In this document: positions 26,254 through 35,905 of the stretch, in pieces | Layout: every line of letters begins with the position of its first letter | How positions within the stretch are numbered: the stretch's first letter is position 1 | Source: an uncultured Oleispira sp. | Lineage (GTDB): Bacteria > Pseudomonadota > Gammaproteobacteria > Pseudomonadales > Oceanobacteraceae | NCBI GenBank assembly: GCA_913019965.1 | Contig: CAJVZR010000015.1 | Coordinates: forward strand, 1-64,000 | DNA length: 64,000 nucleotides | Reading direction: 5' to 3' | Notes under the pieces: generated by a model | What the model was told of the DNA's origin: nothing | The model's database searches: none | Seen by the model: only the letters and a program-made list of their open reading frames with translations | Translations under genes and position numbers: made by a program

Positions 26254-27252
26254 TTAAAGAAGACATTTTAATAACAGTCCTTCAATGACCTCCTTGTTTA
26301 TTTCTTTATCATCAATGATTTCAAGTCGGCTAACGGATAATTTCCGCGTCGGCATCTCAGAAAATACTTGCTCACGAAGATTCATAACTCGTGCGCCCAT
26401 ATCAGTAATCATTAAGCCCTTAACTCTTTCTACTTCTAATAACATTAAACATTGGCTTAATAATTTTTGGTCAAATATTTGATCTTCTGAAAATAGCCAG
26501 CCCAAAGAATAATACCCCATCCCTTGGTTTTCGAACGCGCGATATCTTTCGCCCTGCTCTAAACTGACTGGAGACATAATATCGCTGCCAGCTTTACCTG
26601 AGTGCGCATGCTCATGACTAACTTGAGTCCCTTTACTCTGTCGCCCTTCATCTCGATTGTAATCTAACCAAGATATATCCAACCGACCATTTTCTACCCA
26701 GCCAACAACACTTTTTGCTGGAATTATGTGATTGGCGAATTGATAAAAATTGTCTTTATCTTCCGTACTGCATTGATCCGTTTTATTCGCGACCAAAACA
26801 TCAGCGAAATAACACTGATCATTAAAGGTTTCATGAGATTGATAGCGCGGATCTTTTAATTGCCTAGGGTCAATTAAACAAATAGAAGCTTTCAGTTGTG
26901 TATGCTGAGCGTATTCTTTGCTGGTTAAGTTTCGGATTAAATTCTTTGGGTGACCTAAGCCTGTCGGTTCTATCAAAATACGATCAGGCTGCTGCTGAGC
27001 AATTAAATTCGATAAGGCAACCTGAAAGGGGATGCCAGAAACGCAACATAAGCAACCACCAGGAACTTCACTAATGGTCATGCCCGATTCAGCTGAAAGT
27101 ATCGCACCATCAATGCCCACCTCACCAAATTCATTAACCAAAACAGCCCACTTTTCATCTTTGGGTTTTTGCTGCAATAAGTCCAATATTGCGGTGGTTT
27201 TACCTACCCCAAGAAACCCCATAATGATATTAATACTAACTTTACTTTTCAT
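26254..27252 (-). CDS. CobW/COG0523 family metallochaperone GTPase
   Basis: A 332-residue GTPase. The P-loop is GFLGVGKTT (12-20), the metal-binding C-x-C-C is GGCLCC (Cys67, 69, 70), the Walker B region is RILIEPTGLGHP, and the guanine motif is NKTD. A His-rich stretch SHEHAHS (near 208) lies between the domains, and a CobW C-terminal domain follows. Family members deliver metals such as Zn or Co, often under zinc limitation. No Zur box was evident. It follows ybbP by 22 bp, so it may ride in the ybbAP operon. Confidence 0.88.
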   Translation of the reverse strand: MKSKVSINIIMGFLGVGKTTAILDLLQQKPKDEKWAVLVNEFGEVGIDGAILSAESGMTISEVPGGCLCCVSGIPFQVALSNLIAQQQPDRILIEPTGLGHPKNLIRNLTSKEYAQHTQLKASICLIDPRQLKDPRYQSHETFNDQCYFADVLVANKTDQCSTEDKDNFYQFANHIIPAKSVVGWVENGRLDISWLDYNRDEGRQSKGTQVSHEHAHSGKAGSDIMSPVSLEQGERYRAFENQGMGYYSLGWLFSEDQIFDQKLLSQCLMLLEVERVKGLMITDMGARVMNLREQVFSEMPTRKLSVSRLEIIDDKEINKEVIEGLLLKCLL

Positions 27253-27274
27253 AGACTTCTCAAAACAATGACCA

Positions 27275-29740
27275 CTATAGTTTTCTTAAAATAACCAGAG
27301 GAGGCTGATCAATAACAACGGTTAAGCTTCGATGTGCTAACCCAGCAATTAATACCGCAGCGACTAAAGGTAACCAGAGCCAATAAGATAAATGCCATTC
27401 ATAAGGGATTTGAAATAAACGCTGATACAGCAACCAGCAAATAACTTCTGCTCCAATAACCGCAAGTAACCCTGCCAGCGCTCCTAATAACAAAAATTCA
27501 ATCCACTGTATCTTTTGCAGCTGAATACGTTTCGCGCCAAACGTTCTTAATACCGCACCTTGCTGCAATCGATCATCTAAACTGGAGTGCAAGGCAGCTA
27601 ATAGCACCAACATACCCGCCACTAAAACTAAAATTAGCAGGTACTCAACGGCTAACGTGACCTGAGATAATAAGCCTTGTATTTGTATTAATACCTGACT
27701 CATATCCAGTAACGTAATACTCGGGTACTGGCGAATAATTTGGGTTAAGTCTTGGCTCTGAGTATCAGGTACATAAAAACTGGTGAGATAATTTAAAGGT
27801 AATTCAGTGACAATGTCTGGCGAGAATAAAATATAGAAATTGGGTTTCATACTTCCCCAATCTACTTTTCGTATACTGCTGATCGTCGCTGTTATATTTT
27901 GCCCGGCCACATCAAATACTAATTCATCCGCGAGCGAAAGATTCAACCGTTTAGCAAGGCTTTCAGCGATTGAGAGTTGTTTATTTGCTGCTGGGCCAAA
28001 CCATGTACCTTCCGTAATAATATTACCGAGGGGCAATTGCTCGCTACCGCTTAAGACAAGATCTCGCTGCACCGCAGGATCTTGTGCATAGCGCTCATCT
28101 TCTTTCACTTTTACTGAATTAATACTGATTAATCGACCAGGTACCATAGGAAAAGCCGTTGAGAGAGTAAACCCTGCTTGCTTTAGATCCTGTTGGTAAT
28201 CGTCCAGTTGATAACTTTGAATATTCATCGCAAAAAAGTTAGCGCTATCTTGCGGTAAATTTTTCTGCCAATCTTGCAATAAATCATTACGCACAATCGC
28301 AATCACCAGCATGACCATTAGGGTTAACGAAAAAGCCAATATTTGAATAGAACTGCGATAACGATCACGATTAATTTGCTGCCAAGCAAAGCGGAAGCTC
28401 ATGCTTAATGTGTTTTTGGGTAAAAGTCGGTCAGCGACATAAAGAAAACCTTGTAACAGGAATAGTAAGATTAATAATGTGGCAAAACCACCAACGATGA
28501 TAATCAAGGTCATTTTAATATCGCCACTGAACCAGAAGTTCAGTAACGCCATCATCGATAAACCCAATGCATATATAAACCAGCTATTCCAAGCCATCGG
28601 CTCTAATTCACGGCGCAGTACTCGTAGCGGAGATACCCGTCCAAGCCGTAGCAAAGGTGGCAGTGCAAATCCTAATAAAGTTACTGGTGCTGTCAAGCTG
28701 GCAATCAACCAAGCGGATAGATCAGCAGTAGGAATCTCTTGTTGAAATACAGAGGATAATAAATGAGTTAATAGCTCTTGGCCAAAATAACCTAAAGCCA
28801 AGCCAATGAGACTGCTGAAGAAGGCAAGGTAGATTAATTGCCCTAGGTAAAGGCGAGTAACGTATGACCTACTGGCCCCCATCGTTCTCAATAACGCGCT
28901 GCTATCGTAATGGTGACGAGCATAATCCTGTGCCGCCATAGCAATGGCAATACCAGCGAGAATAATAGCTAACATAGCAGCAAGAGATAAATAGCTACGA
29001 GCCTTTTGCAACGAAGCCGCTAACGCTTGGTTATTATCGGTTAACGATTCAAAACTTTGATGACTGGCCAAGTTAGGTTTTATTATTGCTTGTAGATCCA
29101 ATAACCCCTTTTCGCTACCGGCGGCAAGTAGGCGCCAACTGACCCGACTGCCCGGCTGAACTAGGTTAGCTGCAGCAACATCATCTAAATGCATCATTAA
29201 TCGTGGTGATAAACTGTAAAAGTTTCCCGCACGATCACTCTCATTACCAATGAGAGCAGAGATTGTTAGCTGAATCGCACCGACATCCACCAAATCCCCA
29301 ACTTGGGCATTCAATAAAGCTAATAATCTAGGCTCTAGCCAGACCTGCCCTTGCTTTGGTCCCTCTGATTGTGACTGCTGAGTTGAATTATCAAAGATAC
29401 TGAGTAAGCCTTTAAGCGGATAGTGATCATCCACCGCCTTGACCGCCGCGAGCGCCATTTCATCACCAAACAAGACAACACTAGGAAACTCTAACGTCGT
29501 CGCGGTTGATAGCCCCAAGCTTTTTGCTTGCTGATACCAGCCCTGTGGTAATTGCTCTCGTGAAAGTATGCGTAGATCAGCCCCTAACAGCTCACTGCTC
29601 TTATTCAGCATAGCGCTATCTAAACGTGCACTAAATACGCTAATAATCGTGGCCGATGTCACTGCTAATATCAGTGCTGATAAAATAAGCGTCATTTTTC
29701 CCGCTTTTATTTCAGCCATCAACAGCCTTAAGCTAAGCAT
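27275..29740 (-). CDS. ybbP: FtsX-family ABC transporter permease YbbP
   Basis: An 821-residue membrane protein. One N-terminal helix, a large periplasmic region (about 45-245), three helices (about 250-365), three to four more central helices, a second periplasmic domain, and three C-terminal helices (about 690-805) match the YbbP/MacB-like layout. SALLRTMGASRSYVTRLYL and GAVLRTFGAKRIQLQKIQ are the paired cytoplasmic FtsX motifs. With YbbA it forms an exporter or lipoprotein/lipid-extraction type complex; the substrate is not established. It overlaps ybbA by 8 bp. Confidence 0.92.
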   Translation of the reverse strand: MLSLRLLMAEIKAGKMTLILSALILAVTSATIISVFSARLDSAMLNKSSELLGADLRILSREQLPQGWYQQAKSLGLSTATTLEFPSVVLFGDEMALAAVKAVDDHYPLKGLLSIFDNSTQQSQSEGPKQGQVWLEPRLLALLNAQVGDLVDVGAIQLTISALIGNESDRAGNFYSLSPRLMMHLDDVAAANLVQPGSRVSWRLLAAGSEKGLLDLQAIIKPNLASHQSFESLTDNNQALAASLQKARSYLSLAAMLAIILAGIAIAMAAQDYARHHYDSSALLRTMGASRSYVTRLYLGQLIYLAFFSSLIGLALGYFGQELLTHLLSSVFQQEIPTADLSAWLIASLTAPVTLLGFALPPLLRLGRVSPLRVLRRELEPMAWNSWFIYALGLSMMALLNFWFSGDIKMTLIIIVGGFATLLILLFLLQGFLYVADRLLPKNTLSMSFRFAWQQINRDRYRSSIQILAFSLTLMVMLVIAIVRNDLLQDWQKNLPQDSANFFAMNIQSYQLDDYQQDLKQAGFTLSTAFPMVPGRLISINSVKVKEDERYAQDPAVQRDLVLSGSEQLPLGNIITEGTWFGPAANKQLSIAESLAKRLNLSLADELVFDVAGQNITATISSIRKVDWGSMKPNFYILFSPDIVTELPLNYLTSFYVPDTQSQDLTQIIRQYPSITLLDMSQVLIQIQGLLSQVTLAVEYLLILVLVAGMLVLLAALHSSLDDRLQQGAVLRTFGAKRIQLQKIQWIEFLLLGALAGLLAVIGAEVICWLLYQRLFQIPYEWHLSYWLWLPLVAAVLIAGLAHRSLTVVIDQPPLVILRKL

Positions 29741-30464
29741 GCGTTAACTCCTGTATTTCATCTTTCGCGACACAACCATCATCAATATGAATGCTACGCT
29801 GACAGCGTTGCGCAAGATGTTCATCATGAGTAACCAATATTAAGCTGGTTTGGTTTTGAAGATTTAATTCAAATAAAAGTTCGATCACTTGTTTACCGGT
29901 ATGGCGATCTAAATTACCGGTTGGCTCATCGGCAAATAAAACACTCGGTTGACTGGCAAAAGCTCGAGCGATGGCGACCCTTTGCTGCTCACCACCGGAT
30001 AATTGGCTAGGATAATGCTTTAAGCGCTGACTAAGCCCGACTTTCTCCAGCCACTGCTGCGCACGATCTCGACATTCCGCCAAAGAATAACGATTCAACA
30101 TCTCTAGGGGTAAGCTAACATTCTCCAATGCACTTAATGCTGGTAATAACTGAAAATTTTGAAAGACAAATCCTACCCCTTCAGCACGTACAGCCGCTCT
30201 TTGATCTTCATCTAATGTATGTAACGGCTTTCCATTCAGCCAAACCTCTCCCGAACTGACTTGATCAAGCCCTGCCATAATGCCTAATAACGTTGATTTC
30301 CCACTTCCCGAAGCGCCAACAATGGCCAAACTCTCCCCATGCTTGATCTGTAGATCTATCCCTTGCAGAATAGTTAGCTGATCCGAACCCGTTTTCACCT
30401 GTTTCACGACATTTTTCAGATTCAATAAAGGAAGCTGCTCTTCATGCTCAAACTCTTTAACCAT
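29733..30464 (-). CDS. ybbA: ABC transporter ATP-binding protein YbbA
   Basis: A 243-residue ATPase of the LolD/MacB class. Walker A is GASGSGKS, the signature is LSGGEQQRVAIARA, Walker B is VLFADEPTGNLD, and the switch is LVTHDE. The pairing with a long FtsX-type permease and divergent tesA is the conserved ybbA-ybbP/tesA arrangement of gammaproteobacteria. Its 5' end overlaps the tesA start by 21 bp on the opposite strand. Confidence 0.93.
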   Translation of the reverse strand: MVKEFEHEEQLPLLNLKNVVKQVKTGSDQLTILQGIDLQIKHGESLAIVGASGSGKSTLLGIMAGLDQVSSGEVWLNGKPLHTLDEDQRAAVRAEGVGFVFQNFQLLPALSALENVSLPLEMLNRYSLAECRDRAQQWLEKVGLSQRLKHYPSQLSGGEQQRVAIARAFASQPSVLFADEPTGNLDRHTGKQVIELLFELNLQNQTSLILVTHDEHLAQRCQRSIHIDDGCVAKDEIQELTHA

Positions 30465-31100
30465 TTACCACTTCCCCTATTTAGAATCGTATTCACTCTG
30501 CTAATAGCCTTGAGCTTACCCCAAGCTCACGCTGGGGAGAATAGTCAATCAAAGCAACAGACTATCTTAATTATGGGAGACAGTATCAGTGCCGGTTTTG
30601 GAATTGCAAAAGACAGCAGCTGGGCGGCATTAATGGAGCTCAAACTAAAAGACGTTAATTCGCACAATCGTATGATCAATGCCAGTATTAGCGGTGAAAC
30701 CACGAGTGGAGGAGCGCATCGAATAAGCAAACTGTTAAAACAACATCAGCCTAATATCGTGATTATTGAATTAGGGGGGAATGATGGCCTAAGGGGAAGC
30801 CCGATCAAGGTCATCACTCAAAACTTATCCCGCATGATTGTACAGAGTCAGCAGGCTGGCGCTGAGGTGGTTTTATTAGGCATGCGAATCCCCCCAAACT
30901 ACGGTCAAAGATACAGTGAACTCTTTGCGGGCCAATATCAGTCATTAGCATCAGAACATCGTATAACTCATCTGCCTTTTTTACTGCAAGGTATTGCAGC
31001 AGTCCCTGGCATGATGCAAGCTGATGGTATTCATCCAACCCTTAATGCCCAGCCCATTATGATGCAGAATATCTGGCAACTGATTGAACCAATGCTATGA
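30444..31100 (+). CDS. tesA: Periplasmic esterase/thioesterase TesA (SGNH hydrolase)
   Basis: A 218-residue protein with a signal peptide ending at AHA (30). The SGNH blocks are visible: GDSISAGFG with nucleophile Ser47, GETTSGG, ELGGNDGLRG, and the catalytic D-x-x-H in DGIHPT. It hydrolyses acyl-CoA-type thioesters, lysophospholipids and esters in the periplasm. It is divergent from ybbA, with overlapping 5' ends, so each promoter must lie within the other gene. Confidence 0.93.
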   Translation: MLKLFNHLPLPLFRIVFTLLIALSLPQAHAGENSQSKQQTILIMGDSISAGFGIAKDSSWAALMELKLKDVNSHNRMINASISGETTSGGAHRISKLLKQHQPNIVIIELGGNDGLRGSPIKVITQNLSRMIVQSQQAGAEVVLLGMRIPPNYGQRYSELFAGQYQSLASEHRITHLPFLLQGIAAVPGMMQADGIHPTLNAQPIMMQNIWQLIEPML

Positions 31101-31191
31101 TTATAAAAATAATAATAAATCACCTGCGGTCAATAGGGTATTGTGGCTATACTCAATATATCCGCTGAAGCTCATTAGAGACTGACAATTT

Positions 31192-33888
31192 GTGAAATTG
31201 ATCAATAAAATTAAAGATTCACTACATCAAGACTCTATGCGCAGCTCATTGATCGCATCTTGGCTATTTTTGACTCTGCTATTCTTTGGTTATGCCATCA
31301 ATGCTTGGTTCACTTCAACGAATCAAATATTTAGCCAGCTGGATGCGATAAATCAGCTAGTTTCAAAAAACACACGACAGCAAGCCAACATTTTATTCAC
31401 CCAGGTTAATCTATTAAATCAACGCTTATTAAGCGCCGAAAAAAATAACCAGAGCTTTAAATCGATATTTTCAGATCGACAGCAAAGTAGTTTTGACCAT
31501 AGCTTTCTAATTGATGAACAAGGGTATTTTTTATTCTCTTCTTTCCGCCACAATAATAACCTTAGGTTAAACTTAAAAAAGACCATTATTCCACCTGCGG
31601 TAATTAAAAAAATTGTTGATATTCAAGGCCCAGCATTTGCCCCTACATTTAGTCTGGGTGTGGATAGCAGTAGTCAGTATGTACCTGTCTGCAGACCAAC
31701 GAAAATAGAAGATGCGAGCCTAGTTTGTGTTTCATTATCCACAGTTAATGATAAGCTGAGCTGGTACTCAATTAATGACATTAATGATACTGCGATTCGT
31801 GTTATTGGAGCCGGAAACCATTTGTTGTATGCCGATCCATTACCCATGCATAAACGCTCGCTGCTTGGTTTAAAGTTACCCCAAAGTGTCACCACCAATA
31901 ATCTCGATGAAAATACTATCCGCCAATCAGGTTATGCACACTTCAATAATCAGACAGGGTTAGATGACATAAAGCGTACCGGTAGTATTCGCTACCTAAA
32001 AGAACTGGATTTATTTGTCGTTATTTCTCTTCCTACCACCCACTCAATTACGTCTTGGTTGACCTATATCGCTGGCCCATTATTTATGTGGATAGCATTT
32101 CTGTTGGTAACCTTATTCGGCTTTCGCTTTGCAAATAGGCTATATGATCGCGCCCAAGAAAATCATTTAGTCACCGAAAGCGCCTTACGTGAGCAAGAAA
32201 GCACCTTAGAGCTATTATTCTCTAACTTACCAGGCATGGTATATCGCGTACGTATCCCAGATTATAAAGTCCTATTTATTACTGACGGCTGCAACGACTT
32301 GTTAGGTTATTCTGCTCACACCTACCTTTCAGGTAAGCGGACGCCTTTTGATGATATTCATGAAGATGATCAAGATATTTTGGTCAAACATGCAAATAGC
32401 ATTGATAGCCCAAAGAAAAAATATGAGCATATCTTTCGTATTCAAACCCCCAGCGGTGAACTTAAATGGATCATGGATCGTGGCCGTGCAATACGTGAAG
32501 GAGAAAACCAGGTCTATCTAGAAGGTATATTACTCGACATTACTGAACACATGCTTTCACAACAGCAAGTCGAATATTTAGCTACTCGAGATCCTTTAAC
32601 TGAATTGGCCAATCGTTATTTATTTAATGACGAGCTGGTTAATCATATTGATCGCTTTCGTGAAAAAACTAAGATTGCCTTATTGTTTATCGACTTAGAC
32701 CGCTTTAAAACGATTAACGATTCTTTAGGTCATCAGGTTGGAGACCGATTACTGAAGCTGGTAGCTGAACGTCTACAAGAGTGTATCGATAGTGATTCGT
32801 TACTCGCTCGCTTAGGCGGTGATGAATTCATGGTTATGATGATTAACCCTCAGGGAGTTGATGCCATAGAAGCCTTAGCACACAGCATCAATATCGTCAT
32901 TAGTAAAACGTTTGAACTGGATTATTATAAATTAAATACTACCTGCAGTATTGGAATTAGCCTCTATCCTGAGGACTCTTGCGAGTCACATATATTATTA
33001 CGTAACGCTGATACCGCCATGTATAACGCCAAAGCAAAAGGCGGCAATCGCTATCAGTTTTATACTGACGAAATGAATCAAAAAGTTAATTCGCGCTTAA
33101 CCATAGAAACTGAGTTACGACGTGCGATTAAAGAGAATGAATTTATTATTCATTACCAGCCTCAGGTCAATGCTCACACAGGAGAGCTAGAAGGCGCTGA
33201 AGCTTTAGTCAGATGGATACACCCTACTGCAGGAATGGTTGCTCCAGATGAATTTATACCGATCGCTGAAGAAACAGGGCTGATTCGTGACATTGGAGAT
33301 TGGGTATTAGATCAAGCTTGCCAAACATTTAAACAATGGAATGATGAAGCGGAATTAAACCTTTCTGTTGCCGTCAACGTTTCTGTTCGCCAGCTTGATG
33401 ATAGTTTCGTCTTAAGAGTGCAAGAAATTCTAAATCAAAGCCTCCTAGGTGAAGAAAATTTAGAGTTAGAAATTACCGAAAGCTTGCTTATGGATAATAT
33501 TCAAGAAAATGTCCGTATCTTAGAAAGCATCAACCGACTTGGTATTCGCTTTGCCATGGATGACTTTGGTACTGGTTATTCGTCTCTAAGCTACTTACGT
33601 CAATTCCCAATCAGCAAGCTTAAAATTGACCGCTCTTTTGTCAACGATATTACCGACGATCCCGATGATGAAGCTATTATCAGAGCAATCATCGCCATGG
33701 GACAAACTCTTAAACTCAAAGTGATTGCCGAAGGGGTTGAAAACCACCAGCAATTGGTTCTGTTGCAAACAATGGGATGTGATAGCTATCAGGGATATTT
33801 CTTTAGTAAACCTTTGGCAAAAGATGATTTCTATAAAAAATATATTCAACCAGCGATACAGGTTTTAGAGAAAAACCAACAGTTCTAA
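31192..33888 (+). CDS. Membrane PAS-GGDEF-EAL protein (c-di-GMP turnover)
   Basis: An 898-residue protein with a GTG start. Two membrane helices (about 20-40 and 290-312) enclose a periplasmic sensor region. A PAS/PAC domain is at about 335-455. The diguanylate cyclase domain has an intact GGDEF near 542, but the RxxD inhibitory site is replaced (ECID). The phosphodiesterase domain has EALVRW near 670, ELEITESLL, DDFGTGYSSLSYL and AEGVE, all catalytic motifs intact. It may make or degrade c-di-GMP; the net activity needs measuring. It converges with the next diguanylate cyclase gene, 9 bp apart. Confidence 0.92.
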   Translation: MKLINKIKDSLHQDSMRSSLIASWLFLTLLFFGYAINAWFTSTNQIFSQLDAINQLVSKNTRQQANILFTQVNLLNQRLLSAEKNNQSFKSIFSDRQQSSFDHSFLIDEQGYFLFSSFRHNNNLRLNLKKTIIPPAVIKKIVDIQGPAFAPTFSLGVDSSSQYVPVCRPTKIEDASLVCVSLSTVNDKLSWYSINDINDTAIRVIGAGNHLLYADPLPMHKRSLLGLKLPQSVTTNNLDENTIRQSGYAHFNNQTGLDDIKRTGSIRYLKELDLFVVISLPTTHSITSWLTYIAGPLFMWIAFLLVTLFGFRFANRLYDRAQENHLVTESALREQESTLELLFSNLPGMVYRVRIPDYKVLFITDGCNDLLGYSAHTYLSGKRTPFDDIHEDDQDILVKHANSIDSPKKKYEHIFRIQTPSGELKWIMDRGRAIREGENQVYLEGILLDITEHMLSQQQVEYLATRDPLTELANRYLFNDELVNHIDRFREKTKIALLFIDLDRFKTINDSLGHQVGDRLLKLVAERLQECIDSDSLLARLGGDEFMVMMINPQGVDAIEALAHSINIVISKTFELDYYKLNTTCSIGISLYPEDSCESHILLRNADTAMYNAKAKGGNRYQFYTDEMNQKVNSRLTIETELRRAIKENEFIIHYQPQVNAHTGELEGAEALVRWIHPTAGMVAPDEFIPIAEETGLIRDIGDWVLDQACQTFKQWNDEAELNLSVAVNVSVRQLDDSFVLRVQEILNQSLLGEENLELEITESLLMDNIQENVRILESINRLGIRFAMDDFGTGYSSLSYLRQFPISKLKIDRSFVNDITDDPDDEAIIRAIIAMGQTLKLKVIAEGVENHQQLVLLQTMGCDSYQGYFFSKPLAKDDFYKKYIQPAIQVLEKNQQF

Positions 33889-33897
33889 AGCTCGACA

Positions 33898-35463
33898 TCA
33901 CGTTTTGGTAATGTACAGTTCTGCACGATGACCCTTTCTCTTATTATGGTGATCCTGCTTTTCACCATACATAGAAGCATCAGCAGCTTTTAATAGATTC
34001 GAAAGCTCGTAACCATGATATTCGGTATACGAAAAACCCACACTGCCCGATACCTCATGATCTTCGATCTCAGGGAATGAGATTGCATTAATGGCCATGC
34101 GAATTTTATTAAGCATACTCATTAAACTGTGCAAAGAGTTGACCTGCTCCGCTAAGATAACAAACTCATCCCCTCCAATACGTGCCACAATATCCCCCTG
34201 ACGAACGTTATCCATTAAGACGGCTGCCACCTTCTTCAAGACCAAGTCTCCGACATCATGACCCAAGTTATCATTCACTTGTTTAAAGCCATTCAAATCG
34301 ATAAAGAATATAGCGACATGGGTAGAGTTACGACTGGCAGTCGATAGTATTCGTTGTCCAAAATCTTCAAAATGAAAGCGATTCGCCAAACCGGTTAAGA
34401 TATCAAAATTGGCTAATTGATAAAGCTGCTCCCGTTTGGCTAAATTTTGTCGTTCAACACCACGATGAATACTCGAGATAATTAAAATAAACAGTGGCAG
34501 CACAACCATTAAAAAACTAATGCCAATAATATGGCCCCAATCAAAATCGTTCCACTTCAACTGCTGTTGTATTTCTAGCGTCAACTCAAAGTCGGTCAAA
34601 CGGATATTGTCACTCGTCGATAATATAGGTAACCAAGAATCTTCTTTTTCATTATTAGTTTCACGAAACAGATCAAACTCTCGGCCATTAGAGTCGCGAC
34701 ACATCAATGAATAGCTCCAGCCTTTATCTTTCAATGATGAGGGGATTAACTGATCTGCTCGAATAACTAGCAGAGAGACATAACTCGGCGTTTCTTCATT
34801 CCCTACATTGACCCCCTGCATCATTACAATGGCAATTTCTCCATCAATGAGCTCAAAAGGTTCTGTCATCAACAATTGGTCACTCTTACCAAAGCGTTTT
34901 ACAACACTGTGCACAAACTCAATAGAAGAGATATCGAGTCCAAGTTGAGAGTTCTCACTACTGGGTTCAATAAAAATCACTGGAAAAGCTTCACCATCAC
35001 TTGCTAGATCGTGCTCTACAATCCCAGACTCAAAATCAAACGCCCATATTCTAGGTGGATCAATATTCTGTGCTTGCAGGTAACTGGTAAAAGGTTCTTG
35101 ATACTGCTGATCTACTCGTTGAGCTACTTCAAACATCAAGATGTGGGGATATCGTTCTAACATGCGCTGGGCATAAGTTTTTGTCGCATTAATATCGGCA
35201 ACACGACTACCTATCAAGAATGCAGAAAAGCCTGAGAGAATGGATTCGTTCTGTGCCATTAATTCACGAACGTGCTGACGCATAAAGCTCGATTCAGTAT
35301 AAAAGCGATTTTCAACCTTACCGTAATGCCAATAGGTATTAAATGCTAAGCCACCAAACAAGCCAACTAATGCCAGTATCATTAATAAGGCATACAGCAA
35401 CTTGAGCCAATGGTTGTCTTCTTTAAACTTGATAACGCTTCCTCCATGAACTCGAAAATCCAT
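33898..35463 (-). CDS. CHASE-like sensor diguanylate cyclase
   Basis: A 521-residue protein. Helices at about 20-42 and 310-335 flank an extracytoplasmic CHASE-like domain (MLERYPHILMFEVAQRV, SYLQAQNIDPPRIWAFD, FPVIFIEPSSENSQLGLDISS). The GGDEF domain begins NFDILTGLANRFHFED. Its active site is intact (RIGGDEF, 430-434) and the inhibitory RxxD (RQGD) lies five residues before it, so product feedback is expected. It should make c-di-GMP in response to an external signal. Its promoter region is shared with the divergent small acidic protein. Confidence 0.9.
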   Translation of the reverse strand: MDFRVHGGSVIKFKEDNHWLKLLYALLMILALVGLFGGLAFNTYWHYGKVENRFYTESSFMRQHVRELMAQNESILSGFSAFLIGSRVADINATKTYAQRMLERYPHILMFEVAQRVDQQYQEPFTSYLQAQNIDPPRIWAFDFESGIVEHDLASDGEAFPVIFIEPSSENSQLGLDISSIEFVHSVVKRFGKSDQLLMTEPFELIDGEIAIVMMQGVNVGNEETPSYVSLLVIRADQLIPSSLKDKGWSYSLMCRDSNGREFDLFRETNNEKEDSWLPILSTSDNIRLTDFELTLEIQQQLKWNDFDWGHIIGISFLMVVLPLFILIISSIHRGVERQNLAKREQLYQLANFDILTGLANRFHFEDFGQRILSTASRNSTHVAIFFIDLNGFKQVNDNLGHDVGDLVLKKVAAVLMDNVRQGDIVARIGGDEFVILAEQVNSLHSLMSMLNKIRMAINAISFPEIEDHEVSGSVGFSYTEYHGYELSNLLKAADASMYGEKQDHHNKRKGHRAELYITKT

Positions 35464-35530
35464 GAATCCAATTTAGACGATTCTATCTTAAAGATTAGAT
35501 CAAGTTTTCCGACTTATCGACTATCCTCCT

Positions 35531-35559
35531 TTGATTGTAATAACCAATTTCCATATAAA
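35531..35559 (+). promoter_or_regulatory. Sigma-70 promoter candidate for the small acidic protein
   Basis: TTGATT (35531) and TATAAA (35554) are 17 bp apart, about 75 bp before the ATG at 35642. Confidence 0.5.
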
Positions 35560-35641
35560 AATAACTCTTAGTGATTTTTTAATATTTCTCTCCTAATGCT
35601 GCCCAACGTAGGCTATATATTGAGAGATCGAGGAGATTACT

Positions 35642-35884
35642 ATGTTTAATGTCACCAAGGAAAAGCAAAAGACTGAAACGCCTAACGCCAACCGAGTTCT
35701 ACATGACTGGGATAGGGAGAGCGAAACCGAGTGGAATGCTGTAGAGCAGTTGAGTGAAGCTGAAGAGGTACAGACTCTAGGAGAGCTATTTGCCCTGCAT
35801 CGAGTCATGCATGAATTCAAAGAACGTAAAGGGGTGCGTGAAGAAAAAGCAGACCCCCGTTTTTTACGCCAAGCAGTTCATTAA
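35642..35884 (+). CDS. Small acidic hypothetical protein
   Basis: An 80-residue, strongly charged soluble protein without a signal peptide or membrane segment. A consensus GAGGAG lies 7 nt before the ATG, so it is very probably translated. The middle (NAVEQLSEAEEVQTLGELFALHRVMHEF) should form an amphipathic helix. I do not recognise the family. It sits alone between a diguanylate cyclase and a flavin oxidoreductase. Confidence 0.75.
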   Translation: MFNVTKEKQKTETPNANRVLHDWDRESETEWNAVEQLSEAEEVQTLGELFALHRVMHEFKERKGVREEKADPRFLRQAVH

Positions 35885-35905
35885 CCCCTTATTTATTAGA
35901 CGTAT

